NCBI GenBank assembly: GCA_044344795.1
Contig: JBIJCF010000018.1
Span: forward strand, 1-54,442
Direction: 5' to 3'
Source of the DNA: GCA-2737665 sp044344795
GTDB taxonomy: Bacteria; Bacteroidota; Bacteroidia; Palsa-965
Length of the DNA stretch: 54,442 bases
How positions within the stretch are numbered: the stretch's first letter is position 1; the number at the start of each line of letters is the position of its first letter. A model generated the notes under the pieces. That model saw only the letters and a program-made list of their open reading frames with translations, did no database searches and was not told the DNA's origin. Below, piece after piece: positions 8,762-15,552 of this stretch. The position numbers and the translations under genes are program-made.

Positions 8762-8769
8762 CAAATGTA
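8762..8769 (-). promoter_or_regulatory. -7 box of rbfA
   Basis: TACATTTG on the minus strand, an exact fit to TAnnTTTG, 6 nt before the rbfA ATG. It fixes the short start and predicts almost no 5' leader. A TTG at 8782-8784 is only 12 nt away, closer than usual. Confidence 0.55.
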
Positions 8770-8788
8770 GGCATTTAACCCCAACTAA

Positions 8789-8823
8789 TTTGACCCGCTG
8801 TTGGAGGCATTCCACTACCTTTG
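8789..8823 (+). promoter_or_regulatory. -33/-7 promoter of hemJ
   Basis: TTTG at 8789-8792, a 23-nt spacer, and TACCTTTG at 8816-8823, an exact TAnnTTTG. Only CAGT separates it from the ATG at 8828, so the transcript should be leaderless or nearly so. Confidence 0.6.
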
Positions 8824-8827
8824 CAGT

Positions 8828-9394
8828 ATGGTTTATGTTAAATCTCTGCACGTGATTTTTATGGTAAGTTGGTTTGCCGCATTGTTCTATATGCCGCGAT
8901 TGCTGATCTACCATGTGGAAGCACAGGATAAGGAACAACAAGAGCGTGATATTCTCTCCGCACAATTCAAAATCATGCAGAAACGTTTGTGGTATGCCAT
9001 TTCCTGGCCTGCCATGATTTTAACGTGGATTTTCGGATTATGGATTACGTGGTATCGCCCCGATTTATATGGACAAGCCTGGTTTATTCTCAAGTTGTGT
9101 TTTGCAATCGGATTAACGCTGTACCACTTAAAAACACATCAGTTGTTCCAACAACACCAACGCGATGTGTTGAAATGGACGTCGTTTCGTCTTCGCCTGT
9201 GGAATGAAGTTGCTACAATCTTCTTGTTCGTAATCGTGTTTTTAGTAATTCCAAAGAGTAACGATACATGGGTTTGGATAACCTTAAGTGCAATTGTATT
9301 AGGTATTGCCTTATTTGCAGCGGTGTCTATTTATCGCAAAAATCGCGCGCAAGAAGAACAAAAGCAGCGTCAGCATCCGGACATAAATTCATAA
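8828..9394 (+). CDS. hemJ: Protoporphyrinogen IX oxidase HemJ (CopD-like)
   Basis: Membrane enzyme that oxidises protoporphyrinogen IX to protoporphyrin IX in haem synthesis. The 188 aa product has four or five membrane helices and the family start VYVKSLHVIFMVSWFAALFYMPRL with the conserved early histidine (H8), then QKRLWYAISWPAMILTWIFGLW, GQAWFILKLCFAIGL.LYH and a last RLWNEVATIFLFVIVFLV. Codons upstream to 8801 are open but lie across the promoter; the ATG at 8828 is 4 nt behind a perfect -7 box. The hydrophilic C-terminal tail (RKNRAQEEQKQRQ) is cytoplasmic. It is divergent from rbfA with 72 bp between starts. Confidence 0.85.
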   Translation: MVYVKSLHVIFMVSWFAALFYMPRLLIYHVEAQDKEQQERDILSAQFKIMQKRLWYAISWPAMILTWIFGLWITWYRPDLYGQAWFILKLCFAIGLTLYHLKTHQLFQQHQRDVLKWTSFRLRLWNEVATIFLFVIVFLVIPKSNDTWVWITLSAIVLGIALFAAVSIYRKNRAQEEQKQRQHPDINS

Positions 9395-9435
9395 TCATTT
9401 CAGATAGGCGTAATCATTTGGCAATATGGGCAATG

Positions 9436-9443
9436 TACGTTTG
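9436..9443 (+). promoter_or_regulatory. -7 box of the receiver gene
   Basis: TACGTTTG, an exact TAnnTTTG, with TTTG at 9417-9420 (15-nt spacer). It lies inside the longest open frame (from 9426) and 3 nt before the ATG at 9447, so it argues for the shorter start. Confidence 0.5.
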
Positions 9444-9446
9444 CTC

Positions 9447-9836
9447 ATGATGAACGAACTCCAACCACGCAGAATCTTAATTATAGATGACGAACCCGAT
9501 ATTCGAGAATTTATCGGTTATAACCTGATGCGTAAAGGTTATCAAGTGTTTACGGCAACTGATGGGCAGTCGGGATTGGATGTGGCGTTGCAGTGCCGCC
9601 CGCACCTCATTATTCTGGATATTTTAATGCCGGTGATGAACGGTTATGAAACATGTCGTCAATTGCGAGCAAAAACGGAGTTTGATCAAACACGTATTCT
9701 ATTTCTTTCGGCACTGAATGAATCGTATGCGAAAGATTTGGGTATACAACTGGAAGCTGACGGTTACATCAACAAACCAATTCGTTTGGAATTGTTATTA
9801 CGAAGAGTAGATGATTGGGTGAAGCGGGCCGGATAA
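9447..9836 (+). CDS. Single-domain response regulator (CheY-like)
   Basis: A stand-alone receiver domain of 129 aa. The acidic pocket is D14/D15 in LIIDDE, the phospho-acceptor is D58 in ILDILMP, and the switch lysine lies in YINKPIR near the end. There is no output domain and no histidine kinase next to it, so it probably relays phosphate between proteins or acts by protein contact. ATGs at 9426, 9447 and 9450 are in frame; a -7 box at 9436-9443 excludes 9426 if it is used. The gene meets the opposing HU/SPOR gene with no bases between stop codons. Partner unknown. Confidence 0.85.
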   Translation: MMNELQPRRILIIDDEPDIREFIGYNLMRKGYQVFTATDGQSGLDVALQCRPHLIILDILMPVMNGYETCRQLRAKTEFDQTRILFLSALNESYAKDLGIQLEADGYINKPIRLELLLRRVDDWVKRAG

Positions 9837-10919
9837 TTACCGTTTCATTAACCACGCTTCAGGAACTGTAACGCGAACTGAGAATAACAAGTCTTCAGCA
9901 GCTTTGCGTTCTGCGAATGTTCCGAGGCTGATGTAAGTCATACCGCCTTTGATGGAATTCAACTTCGAAGGTTTTAATCCTTTCGCGTTCAATTCGCGGC
10001 AATAATTGTCAGCGTTTTGGGGCATTCGGAAGCAGCCGGCGATGATGTAAAACCGATCACGTTCCAAATTTCCGGTTTGATTTGCTGCTAAATTTTGTGA
10101 AGCAGCAACGCTTGTTGAGTCGACTGCCATTTTATACACGTTCACATGCAAGCGCGGCCCTGTTTCCAATAATTGCAAATCGGCATTACCTGCTGCGTCG
10201 AATTTCAAATCTTCACGCGCAGTATCTACTTTAGTTTGATCGATATAATTTGCCGGAGAGTATATACCCGGCTCTTGTTTGAAAAAGCCCAATCCTGCAA
10301 TGCCCTGCCCGCTATCCTGAATTTGCAAACCTACCCAGGTTAATGCGATCAAAATCGGTAGTGCGATGGCTGCCGTAACATATACTGCTTTTGAACGACG
10401 CACACGCGGTGCAACAACTTCTTCCGGCGCTGTTGTGATCTTCCGATCTTCGCGAACAATAGGTTTCGGTTCGGTTTTCGGAGTCTCACGTAATATCGGC
10501 ATGGTCTGGAACGCAGCAAGACCAAAGGATTCCATCAAGAAATTTACTCCCGGATCGGATTCAAAACAAATGTTCTTCTCCGGATCCAGCCACATGCTGC
10601 CCAAATTCAGCAGCTCAACTTTTTTGCCTTCCTGTAGCTGATTCTGTACCGCTTCCGCAAATGCTTTTACTGTGGAATGTGCTTCATCAAAGGAAATGCT
10701 CATCGCTACCGCTATAGCATTCACCAGCAAACCATCATTCTGTTGCAGGTGCTTATTAAAAACGATCTGCTTGGAAGGTGGTAAAAAAGTGTGCTGAACA
10801 GGATGAATCTTCGCTCCTGCATAAGTGGAAACAAATCCACCCAAGCCGGGAACAATAACACAATCGTGCCGGAACAATAAGTCGGCGATAAAATGCGCTA
10901 TGTTAACTGGTGCTACCAT
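9837..10919 (-). CDS. HU-CCDC81-like and SPOR domain membrane protein
   Basis: A 360 aa single-pass protein. The N-terminal 135 residues look like the paired HU-CCDC81 domains known from Bacteroidota (VNIAHFIADLLFRHDCVIVPGLGGFV, later EGKKVELLNLGSMWLDPEKN), a fold related to HU/IHF DNA-binding proteins. A Pro/Lys-rich linker leads to one membrane helix (about 178-200), then a periplasmic linker and a SPOR domain (about 288-360, FYIIAGCFRMPQNADNYCREL...). SPOR domains bind denuded peptidoglycan at division sites. The protein may thus link a cytoplasmic nucleic acid or protein partner to the septum; that is inference. The ATG at 10919 is chosen because a -7 box sits at 10928-10935. Confidence 0.75.
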   Translation of the reverse strand: MVAPVNIAHFIADLLFRHDCVIVPGLGGFVSTYAGAKIHPVQHTFLPPSKQIVFNKHLQQNDGLLVNAIAVAMSISFDEAHSTVKAFAEAVQNQLQEGKKVELLNLGSMWLDPEKNICFESDPGVNFLMESFGLAAFQTMPILRETPKTEPKPIVREDRKITTAPEEVVAPRVRRSKAVYVTAAIALPILIALTWVGLQIQDSGQGIAGLGFFKQEPGIYSPANYIDQTKVDTAREDLKFDAAGNADLQLLETGPRLHVNVYKMAVDSTSVAASQNLAANQTGNLERDRFYIIAGCFRMPQNADNYCRELNAKGLKPSKLNSIKGGMTYISLGTFAERKAAEDLLFSVRVTVPEAWLMKR

Positions 10920-10927
10920 TTGCCTGA

Positions 10928-10935
10928 CAAATTTA
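10928..10935 (-). promoter_or_regulatory. -7 box of the HU/SPOR gene
   Basis: TAAATTTG on the minus strand, exact TAnnTTTG, 8 nt before the ATG at 10919 and inside the longer open frame that starts at 10940. No TTG at -33 was seen. Confidence 0.45.
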
Positions 10936-11101
10936 GCCATTTGAAGCGTTATATCGTAGCTATTCTATAAATAATTCGACACGCTTTTGTTTCCACATAA
11001 GAAAGCTAAGAAGCAGGAGCCAAACGCAGTTACTCTGGTTGTAAACAGGATGCAGCGGCCTTGTATAGAGGCGACTAGATCTGTTAAAATATCTTATGCG
11101 A

Positions 11102-11848
11102 TTAAATTAACCCTGCTTTGCGCAGCTTCTCCACGTCTTCCGGCGCGTCAATAGATATCGTTTCCAATTCTGTCAGCGCGGTGCGTATAGCATAGCCGTT
11201 TTCTCTCCAGCGCAATTGCTCCAATGATTCCGCCACTTCCATTACTCCCGGAGCCAATTGCGTAAGTTGCGGCAACACATCAGCACGATAACCGTAAATT
11301 CCTATGTGTTTATACATCTTCACTTTTTTCGGCCATTCGGAAAGTTGCGCTGCATCGCGCACAAACGGAATAGCAGAACGACTGAAATAAATGCCGTTTT
11401 GTTTTGTATCGATCACCACTTTGATGATGTTCGGATTGGATAAATCCGCAGCATCGTGCAAAGGTTTAATCAACGTACCGATTTCCACGGAATCATCTTC
11501 AAACAAACGTGCCAGCAAATCGATTTGTTCCGGTTGAATAAAAGGCTCGTCGCCTTGAATATTGATCACGGCATCAAAATGTTCTGAAGATTTCGAAAGC
11601 ACTTCCGCACAACGATCTGTGCCGCTGCGATGTTCGGTTGAAGTCATGACCGCATTACCGCCAAAACCGATGACATGATCGAAGATGCGTTGATCATCCG
11701 TCGCCACCACCACCTGTGATAACAAAGAAGCCTTGCGCGCCTGTTCGTACACCCGTTGTATCATGCTCTTGCCGTTGAGGTTAATGAGCGGTTTTCCCGG
11801 AAAACGGGAAGAAGCGTAACGTGCGGGGATGATGCCTATTGTTTTCAT
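11102..11848 (-). CDS. kdsB: 3-deoxy-manno-octulosonate cytidylyltransferase
   Basis: Activates Kdo with CTP to CMP-Kdo, the donor for the inner core of lipopolysaccharide; cytoplasmic. The 248 aa product has the full family pattern: IIPARYASSRFPGKPL (6-21) for nucleotide binding, VVVATDDQRI, HRSGTDRCAEV, INIQGDEPFI with the metal-binding aspartate, and YKHIGIYGYRADVL. Length and motifs leave little doubt. It stands alone: the gene on its 5' side is divergent, and 161 bp separate it from the HU/SPOR gene downstream. No clear TAnnTTTG is seen within 40 nt of its start. Confidence 0.95.
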   Translation of the reverse strand: MKTIGIIPARYASSRFPGKPLINLNGKSMIQRVYEQARKASLLSQVVVATDDQRIFDHVIGFGGNAVMTSTEHRSGTDRCAEVLSKSSEHFDAVINIQGDEPFIQPEQIDLLARLFEDDSVEIGTLIKPLHDAADLSNPNIIKVVIDTKQNGIYFSRSAIPFVRDAAQLSEWPKKVKMYKHIGIYGYRADVLPQLTQLAPGVMEVAESLEQLRWRENGYAIRTALTELETISIDAPEDVEKLRKAGLI

Positions 11849-12097
11849 GGTTTTGATCGATCTTAGAAATAGTTAGCCTATGGGTTAATACTGCTTTCAA
11901 TACGTGATAAACTCAATTCTGATATCATAAACTGTTGCTTACGTTTTTTCGCCTGAAATGTTATTTACCTTCCAATTTCTTTTGATTTCACGAGAAGTGA
12001 GTATGAAGGTGATGCACATAAGGAATATTAAAAGATAGTTTAATTTGAAAAGTTATTTCGAGTTGCTGGTCAAAGATAAGTTCATTTAATAATACCG
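11849..12097. other. Divergent intergenic region kdsB / small unknown gene
   Basis: About 250 bp, AT-rich, between the kdsB start and the promoter of the next gene. No open frame with coding character, no tRNA and no strong hairpin is visible. Confidence 0.5.
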
Positions 12098-12130
12098 TTT
12101 TGTTAACAAGCCTCGTATGCACTAACTTTC
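12098..12130 (+). promoter_or_regulatory. -33/-7 promoter of the small unknown gene
   Basis: TTTTG at 12098-12102, a 20-nt spacer, and TAACTTTC at 12123-12130. CACC separates it from the GTG at 12135. Both boxes and the spacing fit the Bacteroidota pattern; the start codon would be at or next to the transcription start. Confidence 0.55.
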
Positions 12131-12134
12131 CACC

Positions 12135-12590
12135 GTGAAAAAGTTATTGATGCTGTTTGTGGCTTTAGGGGGTATTGGAACAACTGCCTATTTTTTCTGG
12201 CAAGCCAATCAATCAATACGTGTCGTCCAGCTCATCAATATACCCGAGTCGATGCTTCAAACCGCCGATACTTCGCGTTTCGATATGCAGCAAGTAGATA
12301 TTGTTCGCAATTCGCTGCGTGATTCCATAGTGGTGCTGTTCCCATTTGACAATAGTAAGGTGCAACCATATATGTATGATGAGTTTAATTTCGCTTTAAT
12401 CAGCGATTATCGATCGCGGGTATATCCTGTTAATCAGCCATATTCAGAGATGATTCGCAGCATTACAGGTAAACCTAATCTGAACATGTCCCGTCTGAGA
12501 GACGGGGTATATTATGTTCATGTAACAGGGTGTAACTATACCGGTTTTTTTAAGATCGCGCTTAAAAACTCACTGCAGCTCACTCAATAA
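12135..12590 (+). CDS. Small membrane-anchored or exported protein, unknown
   Basis: Not recognised. The 151 aa product starts with a GTG and has one hydrophobic segment (about 3-23) that could be a signal anchor or uncleaved signal peptide. The rest is soluble, with two short aromatic and Asp-rich blocks (SIVVLFPFDNSKVQPYMYDE and RLRDGVYYVHVTGCNYTGFF). The ending GVYYVHVTG..GFFKIAL resembles the last beta strands of T9SS type A sorting domains (NGVYxVxI...), but the protein is too short and lacks the earlier NP motif, so this may be coincidence. A promoter matching the phylum pattern lies 4 nt before the GTG. It is flanked by two AT-rich gaps of about 280 bp. Confidence 0.55.
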   Translation: MKKLLMLFVALGGIGTTAYFFWQANQSIRVVQLINIPESMLQTADTSRFDMQQVDIVRNSLRDSIVVLFPFDNSKVQPYMYDEFNFALISDYRSRVYPVNQPYSEMIRSITGKPNLNMSRLRDGVYYVHVTGCNYTGFFKIALKNSLQLTQ

Positions 12591-12860
12591 TTTATTGGAA
12601 TATTTTTCAGCGATTATTACATCTCCTAACACACCAGTTTCGAAGTTAGTGCTCTTTATGACTTACATTATTAGTTGATTCATAGAACATTAAAGTGTAT
12701 TGTCCGAAATTTCTCGAAAATCATGGTAATGAATCAGCGTATAATTATTTCGAGAAAACAACAGTTGTACTTTTGATAAATGAAAATTTTTGAATTTCGA
12801 AATGGGGGGGATATAACTCGTTCATCGACATTGATGCGGTGGTACTCTCAATGTATACGT
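12591..12860. other. Intergenic region upstream of the MFS gene
   Basis: About 270 bp, AT-rich, without coding character. It holds an inverted repeat (12710-12757), a short ACAAC-A-GTTGT palindrome at 12758-12768 and a run of seven G near 12804. Confidence 0.5.
12710..12757. repeat. Inverted repeat upstream of the MFS gene
   Basis: TTTCTCGAAA (12710-12719) and its exact reverse complement TTTCGAGAAA (12748-12757), with 28 nt between. Possibly a pair of regulator sites for the exporter; no T-tract makes a terminator less likely. Confidence 0.45.
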
Positions 12861-12868
12861 TACCTTTG
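12861..12868 (+). promoter_or_regulatory. -7 box of the MFS gene
   Basis: TACCTTTG, exact TAnnTTTG, with ACTT before the ATG at 12873. A TTG at 12831-12833 is 27 nt away, further than usual. Predicts a leaderless transcript for the MFS-TatD-like-TcdA operon. Confidence 0.55.
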
Positions 12869-12872
12869 ACTT

Positions 12873-14099
12873 ATGTCAGGTGCTAATAAACGCGGGATAC
12901 TCATCGCGCTGCTCGTTACCGTTTTTGTAGATCTTCTGGGTGTGGGAATTGTAATCCCGGTGTTGCCCATTTTATTTGCAGACCCATCTTCCGGAATTTT
13001 TGATGGCGATGTGGCTATTCAAACACGCTATATCGTGTATGGATTTATGGCAGCAGCATTTCCCTTAGCACAATTTTTCGGTGCTCCGATTTTGGGCGCA
13101 TTATCCGATCGCTACGGACGAAAACCAATATTAGCAATTTCACTGCTCGGCACCATGATCGGTTACTTGCTATTCGCTTATGGTGTAGTAACCGGGAATT
13201 TGTGGTTGATGTTCTTTAGTAGGGCGCTAGACGGATTTACCGGAGGTAATATTTCTATTGCGTTTTCATCTATTGCCGATATCAGCGATGAAAAAACAAA
13301 AACCAAAAATTTCGGATTGATTGGAATGGCGTTCGGTGTTGGTTTTGTCATTGGGCCGTATTTAGGCGGAAAGCTCGCCGACCCAACGGTTGTTTCCTGG
13401 TTCGACTACGCAACGCCGTTTTGGTTTGCAGGAATTTTATCTGCGATCAATCTTATTCTGGTCTTCACTGTTTATCGCGAAACATTAGCCGAGAAGACAG
13501 CCAGCACAGTGAGTTTACTCTCGGGATTCATGAACATCGGAAAAGCATTTCAGTCCAAAGGATTGCGCTCCATCTTTATCGTTTCGTTTTTATTTACGTT
13601 CGGTTTTTCGTTTTTTACTCAATTCTTTCAAATTTTCCTTAACGAAAAGTTTGCATTCACTGCCGCTGAAGTTGGTGATGTATTTGCGTATATCGGATTA
13701 TGGATTGCATTCACACAGGGTTTCTTAACGCGTGTTTTTTCTTCTCGTTTTTCCTCTGTGCAAATGATGCGCATCACCACGTTAGGACTTGCTGTGATTT
13801 TTATGTTACTGTTGGTTCCCGACCAGCGTTGGCAACTGTTTTTCGTGATGCCGTTCATTGCGATCTTTCAAGGGTTGTTATCTCCCAACGCATTGAATAT
13901 TGTATCCGCACAAGCATCACCTGAAGAGCAAGGTGAAGTGATGGGGATTAATCAGAGTGTTGCTTCTTTTGCACAATGTATACCGCCTGTAGTTGCAGGA
14001 TATATTGTCACTATTGATTACAATCTTCCAATTGCTGTTGCATCAGGATGCACAGCGTTAGCAGGTGTTTTATTTCTAATTTTTTTTAGAGGGAAATAA
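12873..14099 (+). CDS. MFS transporter, TCR/Tet-like
   Basis: A 408 aa major facilitator with 12 predicted membrane helices, probably a proton-driven drug or metabolite exporter. Signatures: helix 1 FVDLLGVGIVIPVLPILF, the helix 2-3 loop GALSDRYGRKPIL (the classical MFS motif A), SRALDGFTGGNIS in helix 4, and FGVGFVIGPYLGGKLAD in helix 5 (antiporter motif C-like). This set is that of the TetA-like branch, but many members of that branch do not confer tetracycline resistance, so no substrate is assigned. It heads a three-gene operon; the next gene starts one base after its stop. Confidence 0.88.
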   Translation: MSGANKRGILIALLVTVFVDLLGVGIVIPVLPILFADPSSGIFDGDVAIQTRYIVYGFMAAAFPLAQFFGAPILGALSDRYGRKPILAISLLGTMIGYLLFAYGVVTGNLWLMFFSRALDGFTGGNISIAFSSIADISDEKTKTKNFGLIGMAFGVGFVIGPYLGGKLADPTVVSWFDYATPFWFAGILSAINLILVFTVYRETLAEKTASTVSLLSGFMNIGKAFQSKGLRSIFIVSFLFTFGFSFFTQFFQIFLNEKFAFTAAEVGDVFAYIGLWIAFTQGFLTRVFSSRFSSVQMMRITTLGLAVIFMLLLVPDQRWQLFFVMPFIAIFQGLLSPNALNIVSAQASPEEQGEVMGINQSVASFAQCIPPVVAGYIVTIDYNLPIAVASGCTALAGVLFLIFFRGK

Positions 14100-14100
14100 A

Positions 14101-14757
14101 ATGTTAATCACCGACGCACATACGCATCGCAAGTACACCGATGGTTGTAGCGGATACGTTCGTAATGCATATTTGCCTCGTACGGAAACTTTAGATCGCA
14201 TTAACTATTGTGTAAGCGCCGGATTGCATCCTTGGTATATTGATAACAATTGGGCAGGAGCGTACAGTCGTTTATTGGATGTAGTGCAACATCCGCGCGT
14301 AGTAGCAATTGGTGAATGTGGCCTTGATTACTTTCACGGGCCCGATAAAACGGTGCAATGGCATGTTTTTGAAGCGCATTTGGCATTAGCGCAACAGTTG
14401 AAGCTGCCTGTAATTGTGCATTTGGTTCGCGCTATACACGATTTGATTCCATTTATCAAAAGCCGTCCGAATACTTTGGTATTACACGATTACCGTGGCA
14501 CAGAAGAAGAAACTAAAAAGTTGCTCGACTACGATGTTTATTTTTCTATGGGTCGATCGTATGTAAAGAATATCAATCGTAGGGCACGATTTATTCCGAT
14601 GGATCGAATATTAACAGAATCTGATATAGGAAAAGTTTCAGTACATGATGTGTTAATGAAACTCAATACGGAGTTTACGTTGCATGGTGGAATAGACCAA
14701 CTGAATGAACAGATCACGAAAAATTTTTTCAACGTATATCCTAAAATGAAATCATGA
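14101..14757 (+). CDS. Divergent TatD-like hydrolase
   Basis: A short (218 aa) relative of TatD, 40 residues smaller than the canonical copy at 1153-1929. The metal ligands are kept though the surrounding motifs differ: DAHTH (5-9), GECGLDY, VHLVRA in place of IHSRDA, LHDYRG in place of FHCFSG, and LTESDIGK in place of LETDAPYL. The proline- and arginine-containing loop after the last aspartate is lost. Its stop overlaps the tcdA start by 4 bp (ATGA), so the two are coupled. Given that some TatD proteins act on tRNA or aminoacyl-tRNA, a role alongside TcdA in tRNA metabolism is plausible but inferred. Confidence 0.82.
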   Translation: MLITDAHTHRKYTDGCSGYVRNAYLPRTETLDRINYCVSAGLHPWYIDNNWAGAYSRLLDVVQHPRVVAIGECGLDYFHGPDKTVQWHVFEAHLALAQQLKLPVIVHLVRAIHDLIPFIKSRPNTLVLHDYRGTEEETKKLLDYDVYFSMGRSYVKNINRRARFIPMDRILTESDIGKVSVHDVLMKLNTEFTLHGGIDQLNEQITKNFFNVYPKMKS

Positions 14758-15500
14758 GCGAACAAGAAATTCCATATTGGATGAGCAGGACGCAATTGCT
14801 GCTCGGCGATGTACCTGTTAAACGCTTGATGAATGCGAATGTGCTTGTTGTCGGATTGGGCGGGGTAGGAGGCATTTGTGCCGAAATGATTGCCCGTGCA
14901 GGCGTTGGACGCATGACGATTGTAGATGGAGATGTTGTAGATCCGAGTAATCGTAACCGTCAGATTCCGGCTTTATCATCTACACACCACAAAGGAAAGG
15001 CAGAGGTTATGGCGGATCGTATTCGTGATATCAATCCTGAGATTGACTTAAAGGTCATCAATGCATTTGTGAAGGATGCATTCACAGAACAAATATTAGA
15101 TGAAGGAAAATTCGATTACGTAGTAGATTGTATTGATACTTTATCGCCTAAAGTCTTTTTAATTGCTGCTTGTTGGAAGCGAAAAATTCCTGTGGTGAGT
15201 TCGATGGGAGCAGGAGGAAAGGTTGATCCGACAAAGGTTACGGTTTGTGATATTTCAGAAACCTACTATTGCAATCTTGCAAAGTACGTGCGCAAGCGAT
15301 TAAGTCGTTTCGGTATTAAACAAGGAATCACAGTGGTTTTCAGTGATGAAGCTATTGAACAAGATCGGATTGTTGTGACCGAAAAAGCGTTTCCGAAAAA
15401 GTCAATTATCGGGACCATGTCGTATATGCCGGCGATTTTTGGCTGTACCTGCGCGAGTGTGGTGATTCGGGATTTGATGAAAGGAAAAGCGAAGAGTTAG
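14754..15500 (+). CDS. tcdA: tRNA threonylcarbamoyladenosine dehydratase TcdA
   Basis: E1-like ATP-dependent enzyme that cyclises t6A37 of ANN-decoding tRNAs to ct6A. The 248 aa product has the ThiF/MoeB/UBA fold: nucleotide loop VVGLGGVGGICAEMIARAGVG (30-50), DGDVVDPSNRNRQ, the lysine in THHKGKAEVM, FDYVVDCIDTLSPKV, and a C-terminal segment with AIFGCTCASVVIRDL. Two cysteines near the end fit the TcdA group. It is cotranslated with the TatD-like gene. The window also encodes TsaB (32978-33661), needed to make the t6A substrate. Confidence 0.92.
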   Translation: MSEQEIPYWMSRTQLLLGDVPVKRLMNANVLVVGLGGVGGICAEMIARAGVGRMTIVDGDVVDPSNRNRQIPALSSTHHKGKAEVMADRIRDINPEIDLKVINAFVKDAFTEQILDEGKFDYVVDCIDTLSPKVFLIAACWKRKIPVVSSMGAGGKVDPTKVTVCDISETYYCNLAKYVRKRLSRFGIKQGITVVFSDEAIEQDRIVVTEKAFPKKSIIGTMSYMPAIFGCTCASVVIRDLMKGKAKS

Positions 15501-15532
15501 ATTAAAAAAGGCCACCCCAACAAGTGACCTTT
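15501..15532 (-). terminator. Terminator between tcdA and odhB
   Basis: Stem 15507-15515 with 15524-15532 (9 bp, one C-A mismatch), 8-nt loop. On the minus strand it is followed by TTTTTTAAT, so it best ends the odhA-odhB transcript; it may also act weakly for tcdA. Confidence 0.75.
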
Positions 15533-15552
15533 CCAATAAATAATAACCGCAC

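Noticed and set aside
10941..11101. Possible ncRNA or tRNA between the HU/SPOR gene and kdsB
   Set aside because: No cloverleaf, no SRP or 6S signature and no strong hairpin; only a 12-codon open frame on the minus strand.
12873..14099. Tetracycline-resistance gene
   Set aside because: Belongs to the TetA-like MFS branch, but that branch is diverse; no resistance-specific evidence in the sequence.
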